A DNA stretch of 23,900 nucleotides from JARRQB01 sp965368585. Lineage in GTDB: Bacteria > Pseudomonadota > Gammaproteobacteria > Chromatiales > Chromatiaceae. The translations under genes were made by a program, and so were the position numbers. Of the stretch, positions 6,647 to 13,827 are shown in pieces. The number at the start of each line of letters is the position of its first letter. Position 1 is the stretch's first letter. Below the pieces are notes generated by a model that was given only the letters and a program-made list of their open reading frames with translations, made no database searches and was not told the origin of the DNA. The stretch spans positions 1-23,900 of the forward strand of contig CBDUNM010000070.1 of NCBI GenBank assembly GCA_965368585.1, in the 5' to 3' direction.

Positions 6647-8813
6647 ATTTTTTTCTCTGAATTCGGGGCTGTTTCGAGGCGAAGCCGCCGCCCGGCGGCA
6701 CAGGCCGGCGTGGCTGACGATAGGCTTCCTATGGTTCACCCTCGCGGCGGGCGCTGCAAGCGCGAAACCTGTGCTGCATCACGACCTGGAGGTGCGCCTG
6801 GATCCCGGTCGCGGCCGAATCGTGGTGGTGGATCATATTGAGTTCCCCGCAGCACATGACAAAACCATACGCTTCGTGCTGCACGCCCCGCTCGCTATCA
6901 GCGTGCAGGGCGCGCGCTTAGAAAGCTTGGATAACCCAGCGTCGAATCGGTTCCGTGAGTATGCCCTGACTGTGGCGCGGCTTCCCGCCCGGGTTACCCT
7001 GTCGTATACGCTGCACGTCGCCGCCGCCCAACGCCATGCCGGCCATGGCATGCCGGCTGCGTGGTTGTCCCCGGCGGGTGTTTTTCTCGACGGCGGGAGC
7101 CATTGGTATCCCTGGTTCAGCCCGGCGCCAATCACCTTCAAGATGCGGATATCGGCCCCCGGCGACTGGCAGATCATCAGCCAGGATAAGCGGTCGCTGG
7201 ACGGCTCGGAAGTCACTTGGGAGACGGCCGTACCACAACAGGAGATCTATCTGCTGGGAGGACCTTACCGCCGCACGGCCCGGCTGCACGGTCCGGCCGA
7301 ACTGGCCGTCTATCTGCTCGAGGACGATCCGCAGGTGGCCGAGCGGTACTTGCGAGTCATGGGGCAGTACCTGGATTTCTACAGCGCGCTGATCGGCGAC
7401 TATCCCTACGCCCAATTTGCCGTGGTGGAGAATCAATGGCAGACGGGATACGGCATGCCTTCGTTTACCCTGTTGGGCTCGCGTGTGCTGCGCTTGCCGT
7501 TCATTCTGCACAGTTCCCTGCCGCACGAGATCTTGCACAACTGGTGGGGGAACGGGGTCTACGTCGACGCCGCCTCGGGCAACTGGTCGGAGGGACTGAC
7601 CGCTTACCTCGCAGACCACCTGATCAAGGAAGCACAGGGCCAGGGGCCGGACTATCGCCGAAAGGCCCTGGAGCGCTACGCGAACTACGCCGCCGAAGGC
7701 CGGGATATTCCGCTGCGCGAGTTCCGTGCAAGGCACGACGATGCTACCCAGGCGGTGGGCTACGGCAAGACCCTGATGCTGTTTCACATGCTGCGGCGGG
7801 AAACGGGTGACGGCGCCTTCGTGGCGGGACTCAAGGCATTCTGGGAGCGCCACCGGTTCACGACGGCAGGGTTCGACGACTACCGTGAACTGATGCAGCA
7901 GATGGTTGGGAAGCCGCTTCAGGCCCTCGATACGGCTTGGCTGGACCGCGCCGGCGCGCCGGCCCTGGCGATCGAGCGGGCCGGCGTGAAGCGCACGCCC
8001 GACGGCCTGCATCAGATCGATTTGACGATCGTGCAGACCCAGTCGGGGGATCCGTACAAACTCACCTTGCCGCTCACGGTACAGCCGGCGGGCGCAAGCG
8101 CTCCGCGCCGCTTCGAGTTGGCCATCGAAAACCGCGTCACGACCTGGACGCAGCGCTTTGCCGAACGTCCGGCGCGACTCGATATCGATCCGCATTACGA
8201 CGTTTTTCGACTGCTCGACCCGAATGAGCGCCCGCCGTCGCTGGGGCGGTTGTTCGGTGCGCAACGGCAACTGCTGGTAGTGCCCGGTGACGCGGCGCCG
8301 GAGTTGCAAGAATCGTGGCGGACGCTGGCGGAGGCCTGGACGCAACGCTTCGGCAACGTCGAGTGGGTCACAGACACGGACCTCGAGCGATTGCCGGACG
8401 ACACCGCCGTGTGGCTACTGGGCTGGAACAACGGTTGGTTCGCCGCTGCCCAGCCACGTTGGAAAGGCGCCGGCCAGCAGTTGTCGCCGCGAGGACTGAG
8501 GGTTGGCGAGGCCGCGTTCGACGCCGGTGCCGTCGTGGTGGTGCTGGATCCCGATAACCGCCGCACGCCGCTGGGATTTATTGGCGCCCGGACCGGCGCG
8601 GAGGTGGCTGCGCTGGCGCGCAAACTGCCGCACTACGGCTCATTCGGCCGGCTGGTGTTCGCGTCGGACAGCGTCGACAATATTCGGCGCGACGCGCTAC
8701 CCGTGGTAAGTTCGCCGCTGAGTCGGGTGTTTTCCGCGCCCGATCCGGGGCCGCCGGCCGACCAGTCCGCACCCCTGACGGACCTGATCGGGGTGCCGTT
8801 ACGCTTCGATTGA
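6633..8813 (+). CDS. M1-type (gluzincin) zinc metallopeptidase, exported
   Basis: This is probably a periplasmic or surface aminopeptidase-like enzyme. I chose the GTG at 6633 (726 residues), preceded by AAAGGTGAT at 6617-6625 with a 7-nt spacer. A GTG at 6567 is possible but runs deeper into chaN. An N-terminal segment of about 27 residues precedes a signal-like stretch (WLTIGFLWFTLAAGAASA). The zinc site is HEILH (298-302) with the third ligand Glu320 in NWSEGLTAYL. A tyrosine in VGYGKTLMLFHML could be the transition-state residue. The last 180 or so residues (from LGRLFGAQRQ) form an extra domain that I cannot name. HEILHNWWGN is M1-like, but the exopeptidase motif GAMEN is replaced by YGMPS, so peptide specificity is uncertain. 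The gene is divergent from ChaN-PDZ. Confidence 0.88.
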   Translation: MSISIFFSLNSGLFRGEAAARRHRPAWLTIGFLWFTLAAGAASAKPVLHHDLEVRLDPGRGRIVVVDHIEFPAAHDKTIRFVLHAPLAISVQGARLESLDNPASNRFREYALTVARLPARVTLSYTLHVAAAQRHAGHGMPAAWLSPAGVFLDGGSHWYPWFSPAPITFKMRISAPGDWQIISQDKRSLDGSEVTWETAVPQQEIYLLGGPYRRTARLHGPAELAVYLLEDDPQVAERYLRVMGQYLDFYSALIGDYPYAQFAVVENQWQTGYGMPSFTLLGSRVLRLPFILHSSLPHEILHNWWGNGVYVDAASGNWSEGLTAYLADHLIKEAQGQGPDYRRKALERYANYAAEGRDIPLREFRARHDDATQAVGYGKTLMLFHMLRRETGDGAFVAGLKAFWERHRFTTAGFDDYRELMQQMVGKPLQALDTAWLDRAGAPALAIERAGVKRTPDGLHQIDLTIVQTQSGDPYKLTLPLTVQPAGASAPRRFELAIENRVTTWTQRFAERPARLDIDPHYDVFRLLDPNERPPSLGRLFGAQRQLLVVPGDAAPELQESWRTLAEAWTQRFGNVEWVTDTDLERLPDDTAVWLLGWNNGWFAAAQPRWKGAGQQLSPRGLRVGEAAFDAGAVVVVLDPDNRRTPLGFIGARTGAEVAALARKLPHYGSFGRLVFASDSVDNIRRDALPVVSSPLSRVFSAPDPGPPADQSAPLTDLIGVPLRFD

Positions 8814-8846
8814 CCTTAACCCGGGATTTTCTCCAGGAAATAACAG

Positions 8847-8875
8847 TTGATATTGACGGCGCGCGGCCTTATAAA
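8847..8875 (+). promoter_or_regulatory. Sigma70-type promoter of the suf operon
   Basis: TTGATA (8847-8852) and TATAAA (8870-8875) are separated by exactly 17 nt. The element lies 34 nt after the stop of the M1 peptidase gene and about 45 nt before sufB, and the expected start of transcription falls inside the IscR-like site that follows. Confidence 0.7.
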
Positions 8876-8899
8876 TAACCTACTAAATCACTCAGGATT
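8875..8899. promoter_or_regulatory. Candidate IscR type-1 operator in front of sufB
   Basis: The 25-nt site reads ATAACC, TACT, AAATC, ACTC, AGGATT. Against the type-1 IscR consensus as I remember it (ATASYYGACTRWWWYAGTC followed by RRSTAT), 20 of 25 positions agree. It begins at the end of the -10 box and covers the expected transcription start, the usual place for repression by [2Fe-2S]-IscR. No regulator gene is present in the window, so the regulator would act from elsewhere. Confidence 0.55.
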
Positions 8900-8920
8900 A
8901 AACCCTGGAGAGTCAAGGTC

Positions 8921-10366
8921 ATGAGCGCCAACGCGCACACCGTCGACGACATCGTCGCCAAAGAGTACGAGCACGGATTCATCACCGATATCGAGTCAGA
9001 CACCTTCCCGCCCGGACTCGATGCGTCCGTGGTGCGTGCCATATCGGCCAAAAAGAACGAACCCGAGTGGATGACCGCGCGGCGGCTCAAGGCGCTTGAG
9101 CACTGGTACGGCATGCGCGAGCCGACCTGGTCCAGCGTCGATCACCCCCCGATCGATTATCAGGGTATTTCCTACTTTTCGGCGCCGAAAACGGGCGAAG
9201 GCCCAAAATCGCTCGACGAAGTGGATCCGGAGCTGCTGCGCACCTACGAGAAGCTCGGAATCCCGCTCGAAGAACAGAAGGCGCTGGCCGGGGTGGCGGT
9301 GGATGCGGTGTTCGACAGTGTATCCGTGAAAACGACGTTTCGCGACAAACTGGCGGAAGCCGGGGTGATTTTTTGTTCCATGTCCGAAGCGGTGCACGAC
9401 CACCCCGAGCTGGTGCAGAAGTACCTCGGCACGGTCGTGCCGCATACCGACAACTTCTTTGCCGCGTTGAACGCAGCGGTGTTTTCGGACGGGACCTTCG
9501 TGTACGTGCCCGCGGGCGTGCGCTGCCCCATGGAGCTCAGCACCTACTTCCGGATCAACGAGCGCAATACGGGGCAGTTCGAACGGACGCTGATCGTCGC
9601 CGAGGCGGGGAGCTATGTGTCGTACCTCGAGGGTTGTACGGCCCCGCAGCGCGACGAAAACCAACTGCACGCGGCGGTGGTCGAACTGGTGGCCCTGGAA
9701 GACGCGCAGATCAAGTATTCCACCGTACAGAACTGGTACCCTGGCGACGCGACCGGCAAGGGCGGGATCTACAACTTCGTGACCAAGCGCGGTGATTGCC
9801 GGGGCGCACGCTCCAAGATTAGCTGGACGCAGGTGGAAACCGGGTCCGCGATCACCTGGAAATACCCGAGCTGCATCTTGCGCGGCGACGACTCCGTGGG
9901 CGAGTTTTATTCGGTGGCGGTCACGCGCGGGCGGCAACAGGCGGATACCGGTACAAAGATGATCCACATCGGACGCAATACCCGGTCGACCATCGTCTCC
10001 AAAGGGATATCGGCCGCCGAAGGCCGCCAGGCATACCGGGGGCTGGTCCGAATGACCCAGCGTGCCGAGAATGCGCGCAACCACACGCAATGTGATTCGC
10101 TGCTGATCGGAGACCGCTGCGCCGCCAACACCTTCCCGTACATCGAGGTGAAGAATCCGACCGCCAAGATAGAGCACGAGGCCACGACCTCCAAGATCAG
10201 CGAAGACCAGCTGTATTACTGCCGCCAACGCGGCCTGAGCGAGGAGAATGCGGTGTCCATGATCGTGAACGGCTTCTGCAAAGAGGTGTTTCGCGAACTT
10301 CCCATGGAATTCGCGGTCGAGGCCCAGAAACTGCTGAGCGTTTCGTTGGAGGGTGCGGTCGGCTGA
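8921..10366 (+). CDS. sufB: SufB, scaffold subunit of the SUF Fe-S assembly complex
   Basis: SufB (481 residues) forms the SufBC2D scaffold on which Fe-S clusters are built in the cytoplasm. The C-terminal SufBD beta-helix core is complete: GWTQVE-like KISWTQVETGSAITWKYP, GISAAEGRQAYRGLV and the final NGFCKEVFRELPMEFA. The cysteine equivalent to E. coli Cys405 is in NHTQCDSLL, and the neighbouring His/Glu pair is in KIEHEATTSKI. The start ATG has GGAG at 8907-8910. It is the first gene of the plus-strand suf operon; a GC-rich 33-nt spacer leads to sufC. Length and motifs are normal for the family. Confidence 0.97.
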   Translation: MSANAHTVDDIVAKEYEHGFITDIESDTFPPGLDASVVRAISAKKNEPEWMTARRLKALEHWYGMREPTWSSVDHPPIDYQGISYFSAPKTGEGPKSLDEVDPELLRTYEKLGIPLEEQKALAGVAVDAVFDSVSVKTTFRDKLAEAGVIFCSMSEAVHDHPELVQKYLGTVVPHTDNFFAALNAAVFSDGTFVYVPAGVRCPMELSTYFRINERNTGQFERTLIVAEAGSYVSYLEGCTAPQRDENQLHAAVVELVALEDAQIKYSTVQNWYPGDATGKGGIYNFVTKRGDCRGARSKISWTQVETGSAITWKYPSCILRGDDSVGEFYSVAVTRGRQQADTGTKMIHIGRNTRSTIVSKGISAAEGRQAYRGLVRMTQRAENARNHTQCDSLLIGDRCAANTFPYIEVKNPTAKIEHEATTSKISEDQLYYCRQRGLSEENAVSMIVNGFCKEVFRELPMEFAVEAQKLLSVSLEGAVG

Positions 10367-10399
10367 CCGTCTCGAATGACTGATAAAGGAAATTTTAAG

Positions 10400-11152
10400 A
10401 TGTTGCAGGTCAAGGGTTTACGGGCATCCATCGACGATCAGGAGATCCTGCACGGATTGGATCTCACCGTCAATCCGGGCGAAGTGCATGCCATCATGGG
10501 TCCGAACGGTTCGGGAAAAAGCACCTTTGCCCATGTGCTCGCGGGACGCGACGGCTACGAGGTTACCGGCGGGCAGGTTCTGTTCGAAGGCGAGGACCTG
10601 ACTGAACTGACGCCCGAACAGCGCGCCCACCGCGGGATCTTCCTGGCGTTTCAGTACCCGGTGGAACTGCCGGGGGTGAACAATACCCAGTTTCTCAAAG
10701 AATCGCTCAACGCCGTCCGCAAGGCGCGCGGCGAAAAGGAGCTGGATGCCCTCGCGTTCATGAAATTGCTCAAGGCTAAGGCCGCGCAGGTGAACATGAA
10801 AGAGGAACTGCTCAAGCGCGCGGTCAACGCAGGGTTTTCCGGTGGCGAGAAGAAACGCAACGAAATCTTCCAGATGGCTATGCTCGAGCCGCGTTTGGCG
10901 GTGCTGGACGAGACCGATTCCGGGCTGGATATCGACGCACTGCGTATCGTCGCCGACGGCGTCAATTCGCTGCGCGGCCCGGAGCGCTCGATAATCGTGG
11001 TGACGCACTACCAGCGCCTGCTCGACTACATCAAACCCGATCATGTGCACGTGCTGGTGGGCGGGAAAATCGTCAAGTCCGGCGACTACACGCTGGCACT
11101 GAAACTCGAAGAACTCGGCTATAACTGGCTCGTGGAAGGGGATGCGGCATGA
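10400..11152 (+). CDS. sufC: SufC, ATPase subunit of the SUF complex
   Basis: This is a 250-residue ABC-type ATPase that drives conformational change in SufBC2D. Motifs are intact: Walker A GPNGSGKST, Q-loop FLAFQYPVE, a signature FSGGEKKRNE (the SufC form of LSGGQ), Walker B with LAVLDETDSGLDIDAL, and the H-loop VVTHYQRLLDYI. I place the start at 10400, with AAAGGA about 9 nt upstream; an earlier in-frame ATG at 10376 would add eight residues not seen in SufC. Its stop overlaps the sufD start (ATGA, 11149-11152), indicating coupled translation and supporting fixed stoichiometry. Confidence 0.97.
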   Translation: MLQVKGLRASIDDQEILHGLDLTVNPGEVHAIMGPNGSGKSTFAHVLAGRDGYEVTGGQVLFEGEDLTELTPEQRAHRGIFLAFQYPVELPGVNNTQFLKESLNAVRKARGEKELDALAFMKLLKAKAAQVNMKEELLKRAVNAGFSGGEKKRNEIFQMAMLEPRLAVLDETDSGLDIDALRIVADGVNSLRGPERSIIVVTHYQRLLDYIKPDHVHVLVGGKIVKSGDYTLALKLEELGYNWLVEGDAA

Positions 11153-12474
11153 ACGCTATCGCCGATCCGCAGGCGCACTATGCGCAGTTGCTTGAAAGCC
11201 GCCAGCGCGAAACGGCGGGACGGGAGCCTAACTGGCTGACCGAGTTGCGCACGCAGGCGCGCGACGCGTTTGTCGACCGGGGTTTTCCGGATCGGCGACA
11301 CGAGGCGTGGCGGTACACGGCCCTCGGTCCCTTGTTGAAAACACCGTTCGCGGCGAGCAGCGCCGTGCACGCGCTGCAGCACAGCGATCTCGAAGAGCAC
11401 CTGATCCCTGCGCTTGACGCCTGGAGACTGGTGTTGGTCAACGGGCGGGTGGTGCCGGCGCTGTCCGATGTGGACGGCCTGCCGGCGTCGGTCACCGTCG
11501 GGAGTCTGACGACGCATCTACTCGAAGGGGAAGACTGGCTGGCTACCCTCCTGAATCGCAGCGAGGAAGATGAGGAATCGATTTTCAGCGCCCTCAACCT
11601 GGCCGGTATGCAGGACGGTGCGGTCATTCGCGTCGGCGCCGGTCAGAAGCTGGCCAGGCCGATCGAGTTGTTGCACGTCGCCGTCGGCATGGACAGCGCG
11701 AGCGTCACCCAGGCGCGCCACGCGATCGTCCTGGAGCCGCGCGCGGAAGCGACCGTCATCGAACGCTACGTCGCTTTGGGCGACAGCCTGTATTTCAACA
11801 ACGTCGTTACCCATGTCTCGCTAGCCGATGAGTCGCGTCTGCTCCACTACCGGCTACAGGAGGAAAGCTCGCTCGCCTTCCACCTGCAGAGCCAGTATCT
11901 GCAACAGGCCGCCGGCAGTCACTACGAAGGCGTCGGACTGGCCCTGGGTGGCGCTTGGTCACGCACCGACACCAACGTCGATCTCCGCGGCGAACGCGCG
12001 CAGTGTCACCTCAAGGGTCTGTACATCGTCGGCGACGGGCAACTGGTCGACAACCACCTGGATGTGAGGCACAACGTCCCGGCCTGCGCGAGCACGGAGG
12101 ATTTCCGCGGCGTGCTGAACGGGAGCGGCCGGGGCGTATTCGACGGTCGCATCCTGGTGGCGCGGGATGCGCAAAAGACCGACGCCCACCTGACCAACAA
12201 AAATCTGCTGCTGTCGCGCTCGGCCGAAGTGGATACCAAACCGCAGTTGGAAATCTACGCCGATGACGTGGCGTGCAGCCACGGCACCACGGTCGGTCAG
12301 ATCGAGGCGGATACCCTGTTTTATCTGCGCTCGCGCGGCATTCCGGAAGGACAGGCGCAGCGAATGATCTGCCTGGGCTTTTCCCGCGCCGTGTTCGAGG
12401 ACTGCCCGGTCGCGCCATTGGCCGATTATCTGGAACACCGCGTCGCCCGGCGCCTGGCGTTCGAGGTCGCATGA
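11149..12474 (+). CDS. sufD: SufD, scaffold partner of SufB
   Basis: SufD (441 residues) pairs with SufB and receives SufC. The N-terminal helical region contains the usual RHEAWRYT motif (residues about 46-53). The C-terminal SufBD core carries FRGVLNGSGRGVFDGRI, the LTNKNLLLS segment and DDVACSHGTTVGQIEAD, which holds the conserved histidine near the Fe-S site, followed by YLRSRGIPEGQAQRMI. The gene overlaps sufC by 4 nt, and the next gene starts 1 nt after its stop. In many proteobacterial operons sufS sits at exactly that point; here it is missing. Confidence 0.96.
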   Translation: MNAIADPQAHYAQLLESRQRETAGREPNWLTELRTQARDAFVDRGFPDRRHEAWRYTALGPLLKTPFAASSAVHALQHSDLEEHLIPALDAWRLVLVNGRVVPALSDVDGLPASVTVGSLTTHLLEGEDWLATLLNRSEEDEESIFSALNLAGMQDGAVIRVGAGQKLARPIELLHVAVGMDSASVTQARHAIVLEPRAEATVIERYVALGDSLYFNNVVTHVSLADESRLLHYRLQEESSLAFHLQSQYLQQAAGSHYEGVGLALGGAWSRTDTNVDLRGERAQCHLKGLYIVGDGQLVDNHLDVRHNVPACASTEDFRGVLNGSGRGVFDGRILVARDAQKTDAHLTNKNLLLSRSAEVDTKPQLEIYADDVACSHGTTVGQIEADTLFYLRSRGIPEGQAQRMICLGFSRAVFEDCPVAPLADYLEHRVARRLAFEVA

Positions 12475-12475
12475 A

Positions 12476-12847
12476 ATGTTCGGTCTGTTCGAAAAAACCG
12501 CGCGTGGATCGACGATGACAGCGTCGGACGCAAACCCGTCGCTGGATATTGCGCCGGAATTCGTCGCGGCCTTCAAAACGGTCTACGACCCGGAAATCCC
12601 GGTGGATATCTACGAACTGGGCCTGATCTACGACGTTCGGAAAGACGCCTCCGACAAAGTCTGGGTGAAGATGACGCTGACCGCGCCCGCCTGCCCGGTG
12701 GCGGGCACGCTGGTGCACACCGTCGAGGCCGCGTTACGGCAGGTGGAAGGGGTCAGCGATGTCGAAGTGGAATTGGTCTGGGATCCGCCGTGGAGCAAGG
12801 ACCGGATGAGTGAAGAGGCGCGTGTGACGCTCAATATGTTCGATTGA
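12476..12847 (+). CDS. sufT: SufT, MIP18/DUF59-family Fe-S maturation protein
   Basis: This is a 123-residue protein with the MIP18 (DUF59) fold: DPEIPVDIYELGLIYDV, then the conserved cysteine in TLTAPACPVAG and the closing DPPWSKDRMSEEA. SufT-type proteins help mature or transfer Fe-S clusters, and the family is typical at the end of suf operons. The ATG at 12476 is 1 nt after the sufD stop, with GAGG 9 nt upstream inside sufD. A second in-frame ATG at 12515 would remove a 13-residue basic extension (MFGLFEKTARGST) that other members often lack, so either start is possible. Confidence 0.92.
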   Translation: MFGLFEKTARGSTMTASDANPSLDIAPEFVAAFKTVYDPEIPVDIYELGLIYDVRKDASDKVWVKMTLTAPACPVAGTLVHTVEAALRQVEGVSDVEVELVWDPPWSKDRMSEEARVTLNMFD

Positions 12848-12888
12848 CAGCGTCGATCAGCCGTAGGAGTTGAGCTCCCTCGGCAATT

Positions 12889-12925
12889 GGAATGGTGGTT
12901 TTTTCCCATGAGGCGAAACCATTCC
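12889..12925. terminator. Inverted repeat between the convergent sufT and sufE genes
   Basis: GGAATGGT (12889-12896) pairs perfectly with ACCATTCC (12918-12925), and three further AAT/ATT pairs can be added across a bulge. The 21-nt loop contains a T6 run. It lies in the 112-nt space between two convergent operons, where a two-way terminator is expected, but the long loop and the lack of a T run after the stem make it atypical. Confidence 0.45.
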
Positions 12926-12942
12926 ATTACCCCGGGATATAC

Positions 12943-12968
12943 GCCGTCTGCGGGTTTTTTCAGACGGC
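12943..12968. terminator. Second inverted repeat overlapping the 3' end of sufE
   Basis: GCCGTCTG (12943-12950) pairs with CAGACGGC (12961-12968), an 8-bp perfect stem whose 10-nt loop is CGGG followed by six T. The right arm lies inside the last codons and stop of sufE. In the plus direction the T run is in the loop and not after the stem, so the stem itself is unlikely to end sufT transcription. A shorter pairing just before the T run might. Confidence 0.4.
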
Positions 12969-13379
12969 CTGCGCCGAGTGCGCCTGGTATTTCATCATCT
13001 CGACAATGGCATAGATGCCGAAATGCCGGGTGGGGCTGAGGTGCTCTTCGAGCTTGAGTCCCTTGAACAACGCGTCAACGTCGGTGGCGACGACCTCCTG
13101 CGGTGTCTTGTGTGACAACAACTCGACCAGGATCGCCACCACGCCCTTGATGGTGGCGGTGTCGCAATCACCGTGGTAAACGAGCTTGCCGGGATCATCG
13201 GGGTCCTCGATCGATGCGATGTGCACCGTACTCATGCAGCCCTTGACGCGATTCTCCTCGGTCTTCAGCGCGGCTGGCATGGGAGTGAGATGCTCGCCCA
13301 GTTCGACCAGGTAGGCGTAACGCGCGTCCCAGTCACCGAGCAGTTCGAAGGCGTCGATGTAATCGGCGATTTCCGTCAT
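12960..13379 (-). CDS. sufE: SufE, sulfur acceptor for a cysteine desulfurase
   Basis: SufE takes persulfide sulfur from a SufS-type cysteine desulfurase and passes it to SufB. The 139-residue protein begins with the ATG at 13379, 8 nt after the stop of the A-type carrier gene, which suggests coupling; no strong ribosome site of its own is visible. The active-site cysteine is Cys48 in ENRVKGCMSTV. The rest matches the family: LGDWDARYAYLVELGE at the start, GDCDTATIKGVVAILVELLS in the middle and LSPTRHFGIYAIVEMMK at the end. Its presence implies a SufS-type partner, which is not encoded in this window. It converges on the sufBCDT operon. Confidence 0.94.
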   Translation of the reverse strand: MTEIADYIDAFELLGDWDARYAYLVELGEHLTPMPAALKTEENRVKGCMSTVHIASIEDPDDPGKLVYHGDCDTATIKGVVAILVELLSHKTPQEVVATDVDALFKGLKLEEHLSPTRHFGIYAIVEMMKYQAHSAQAV

Positions 13380-13387
13380 CAGGTGGG

Positions 13388-13714
13388 TTATATGCTGAAG
13401 GACTCGCCGCAGCCGCACATGTCCTTGACGTTCGGGTTCCGGAACTCGAACCCCTGGTTGAGGACGTTGCTGCGAACGAAATCGACTTCCATGCCGTCGA
13501 TATTGGGCAGGTGCGCCTGGTTGACCACCACCTTCACGCCGAAACTCTCGAACACCTGGTCCCCGGCGTCGAGTTCGTCGGCGTAATCGACCACGTAGGC
13601 AAAGCCGGTACAGCCGCTCTTTTTTGTACTGAGTCGCAAACCGATGCCCTGACCCCGTTTCTCCAGCATGGATTGGACGTGCTGTGCCGCCGATTCTGTT
13701 AGGGTAATTGTCAT
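13388..13714 (-). CDS. sufA: A-type Fe-S carrier (IscA/SufA family)
   Basis: This is a 109-residue carrier that delivers Fe-S clusters to target proteins. The three cluster cysteines are present: KKSGCTGFAYVVDY and the C-terminal CGCGESFSI. The ending GESF favours IscA/SufA over ErpA (GSSF); SufA is my choice because the neighbours are SUF genes, but IscA cannot be excluded. The ATG at 13714 has AGGAG 8 nt upstream. A longer reading from 13753 (13 extra residues) lacks such a site. The gene leads a two-gene unit with sufE and is divergent from the LpxR-like gene. Confidence 0.92.
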   Translation of the reverse strand: MTITLTESAAQHVQSMLEKRGQGIGLRLSTKKSGCTGFAYVVDYADELDAGDQVFESFGVKVVVNQAHLPNIDGMEVDFVRSNVLNQGFEFRNPNVKDMCGCGESFSI

Positions 13715-13827
13715 TGCCGATGCTCCTGCGTATCGATCCCGTTTAAACTCCATACTTTGCGCTGATCGCGGTGTTTTTCAACCCAGTCAATGCGCGGGAT
13801 CTACCATTATTACTGACCGCTATTAGT

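Noticed and set aside
8996..10228. 410-codon open frame antisense to sufB.
   Set aside because: It mirrors sufB codons, has no recognisable domain and no ribosome site; sufB is unambiguous.
12957..12970. Minus strand carries AGGCCGTCTGAA, identical to a Neisseriaceae DNA-uptake-sequence dialect, inside an inverted repeat as such sequences often are.
   Set aside because: I find no second copy in the 23.9 kb window, whereas true uptake sequences recur about every kilobase. The gene content is gammaproteobacterial. The match arises from the last sufE codons plus the T run.
13741..13748. GTTTAAAC palindrome in the sufA/lpxR-like divergent spacer.
   Set aside because: An 8-bp palindrome alone is weak evidence; it lies in the leader of sufA and does not match an IscR, Fur or sigma-factor site.
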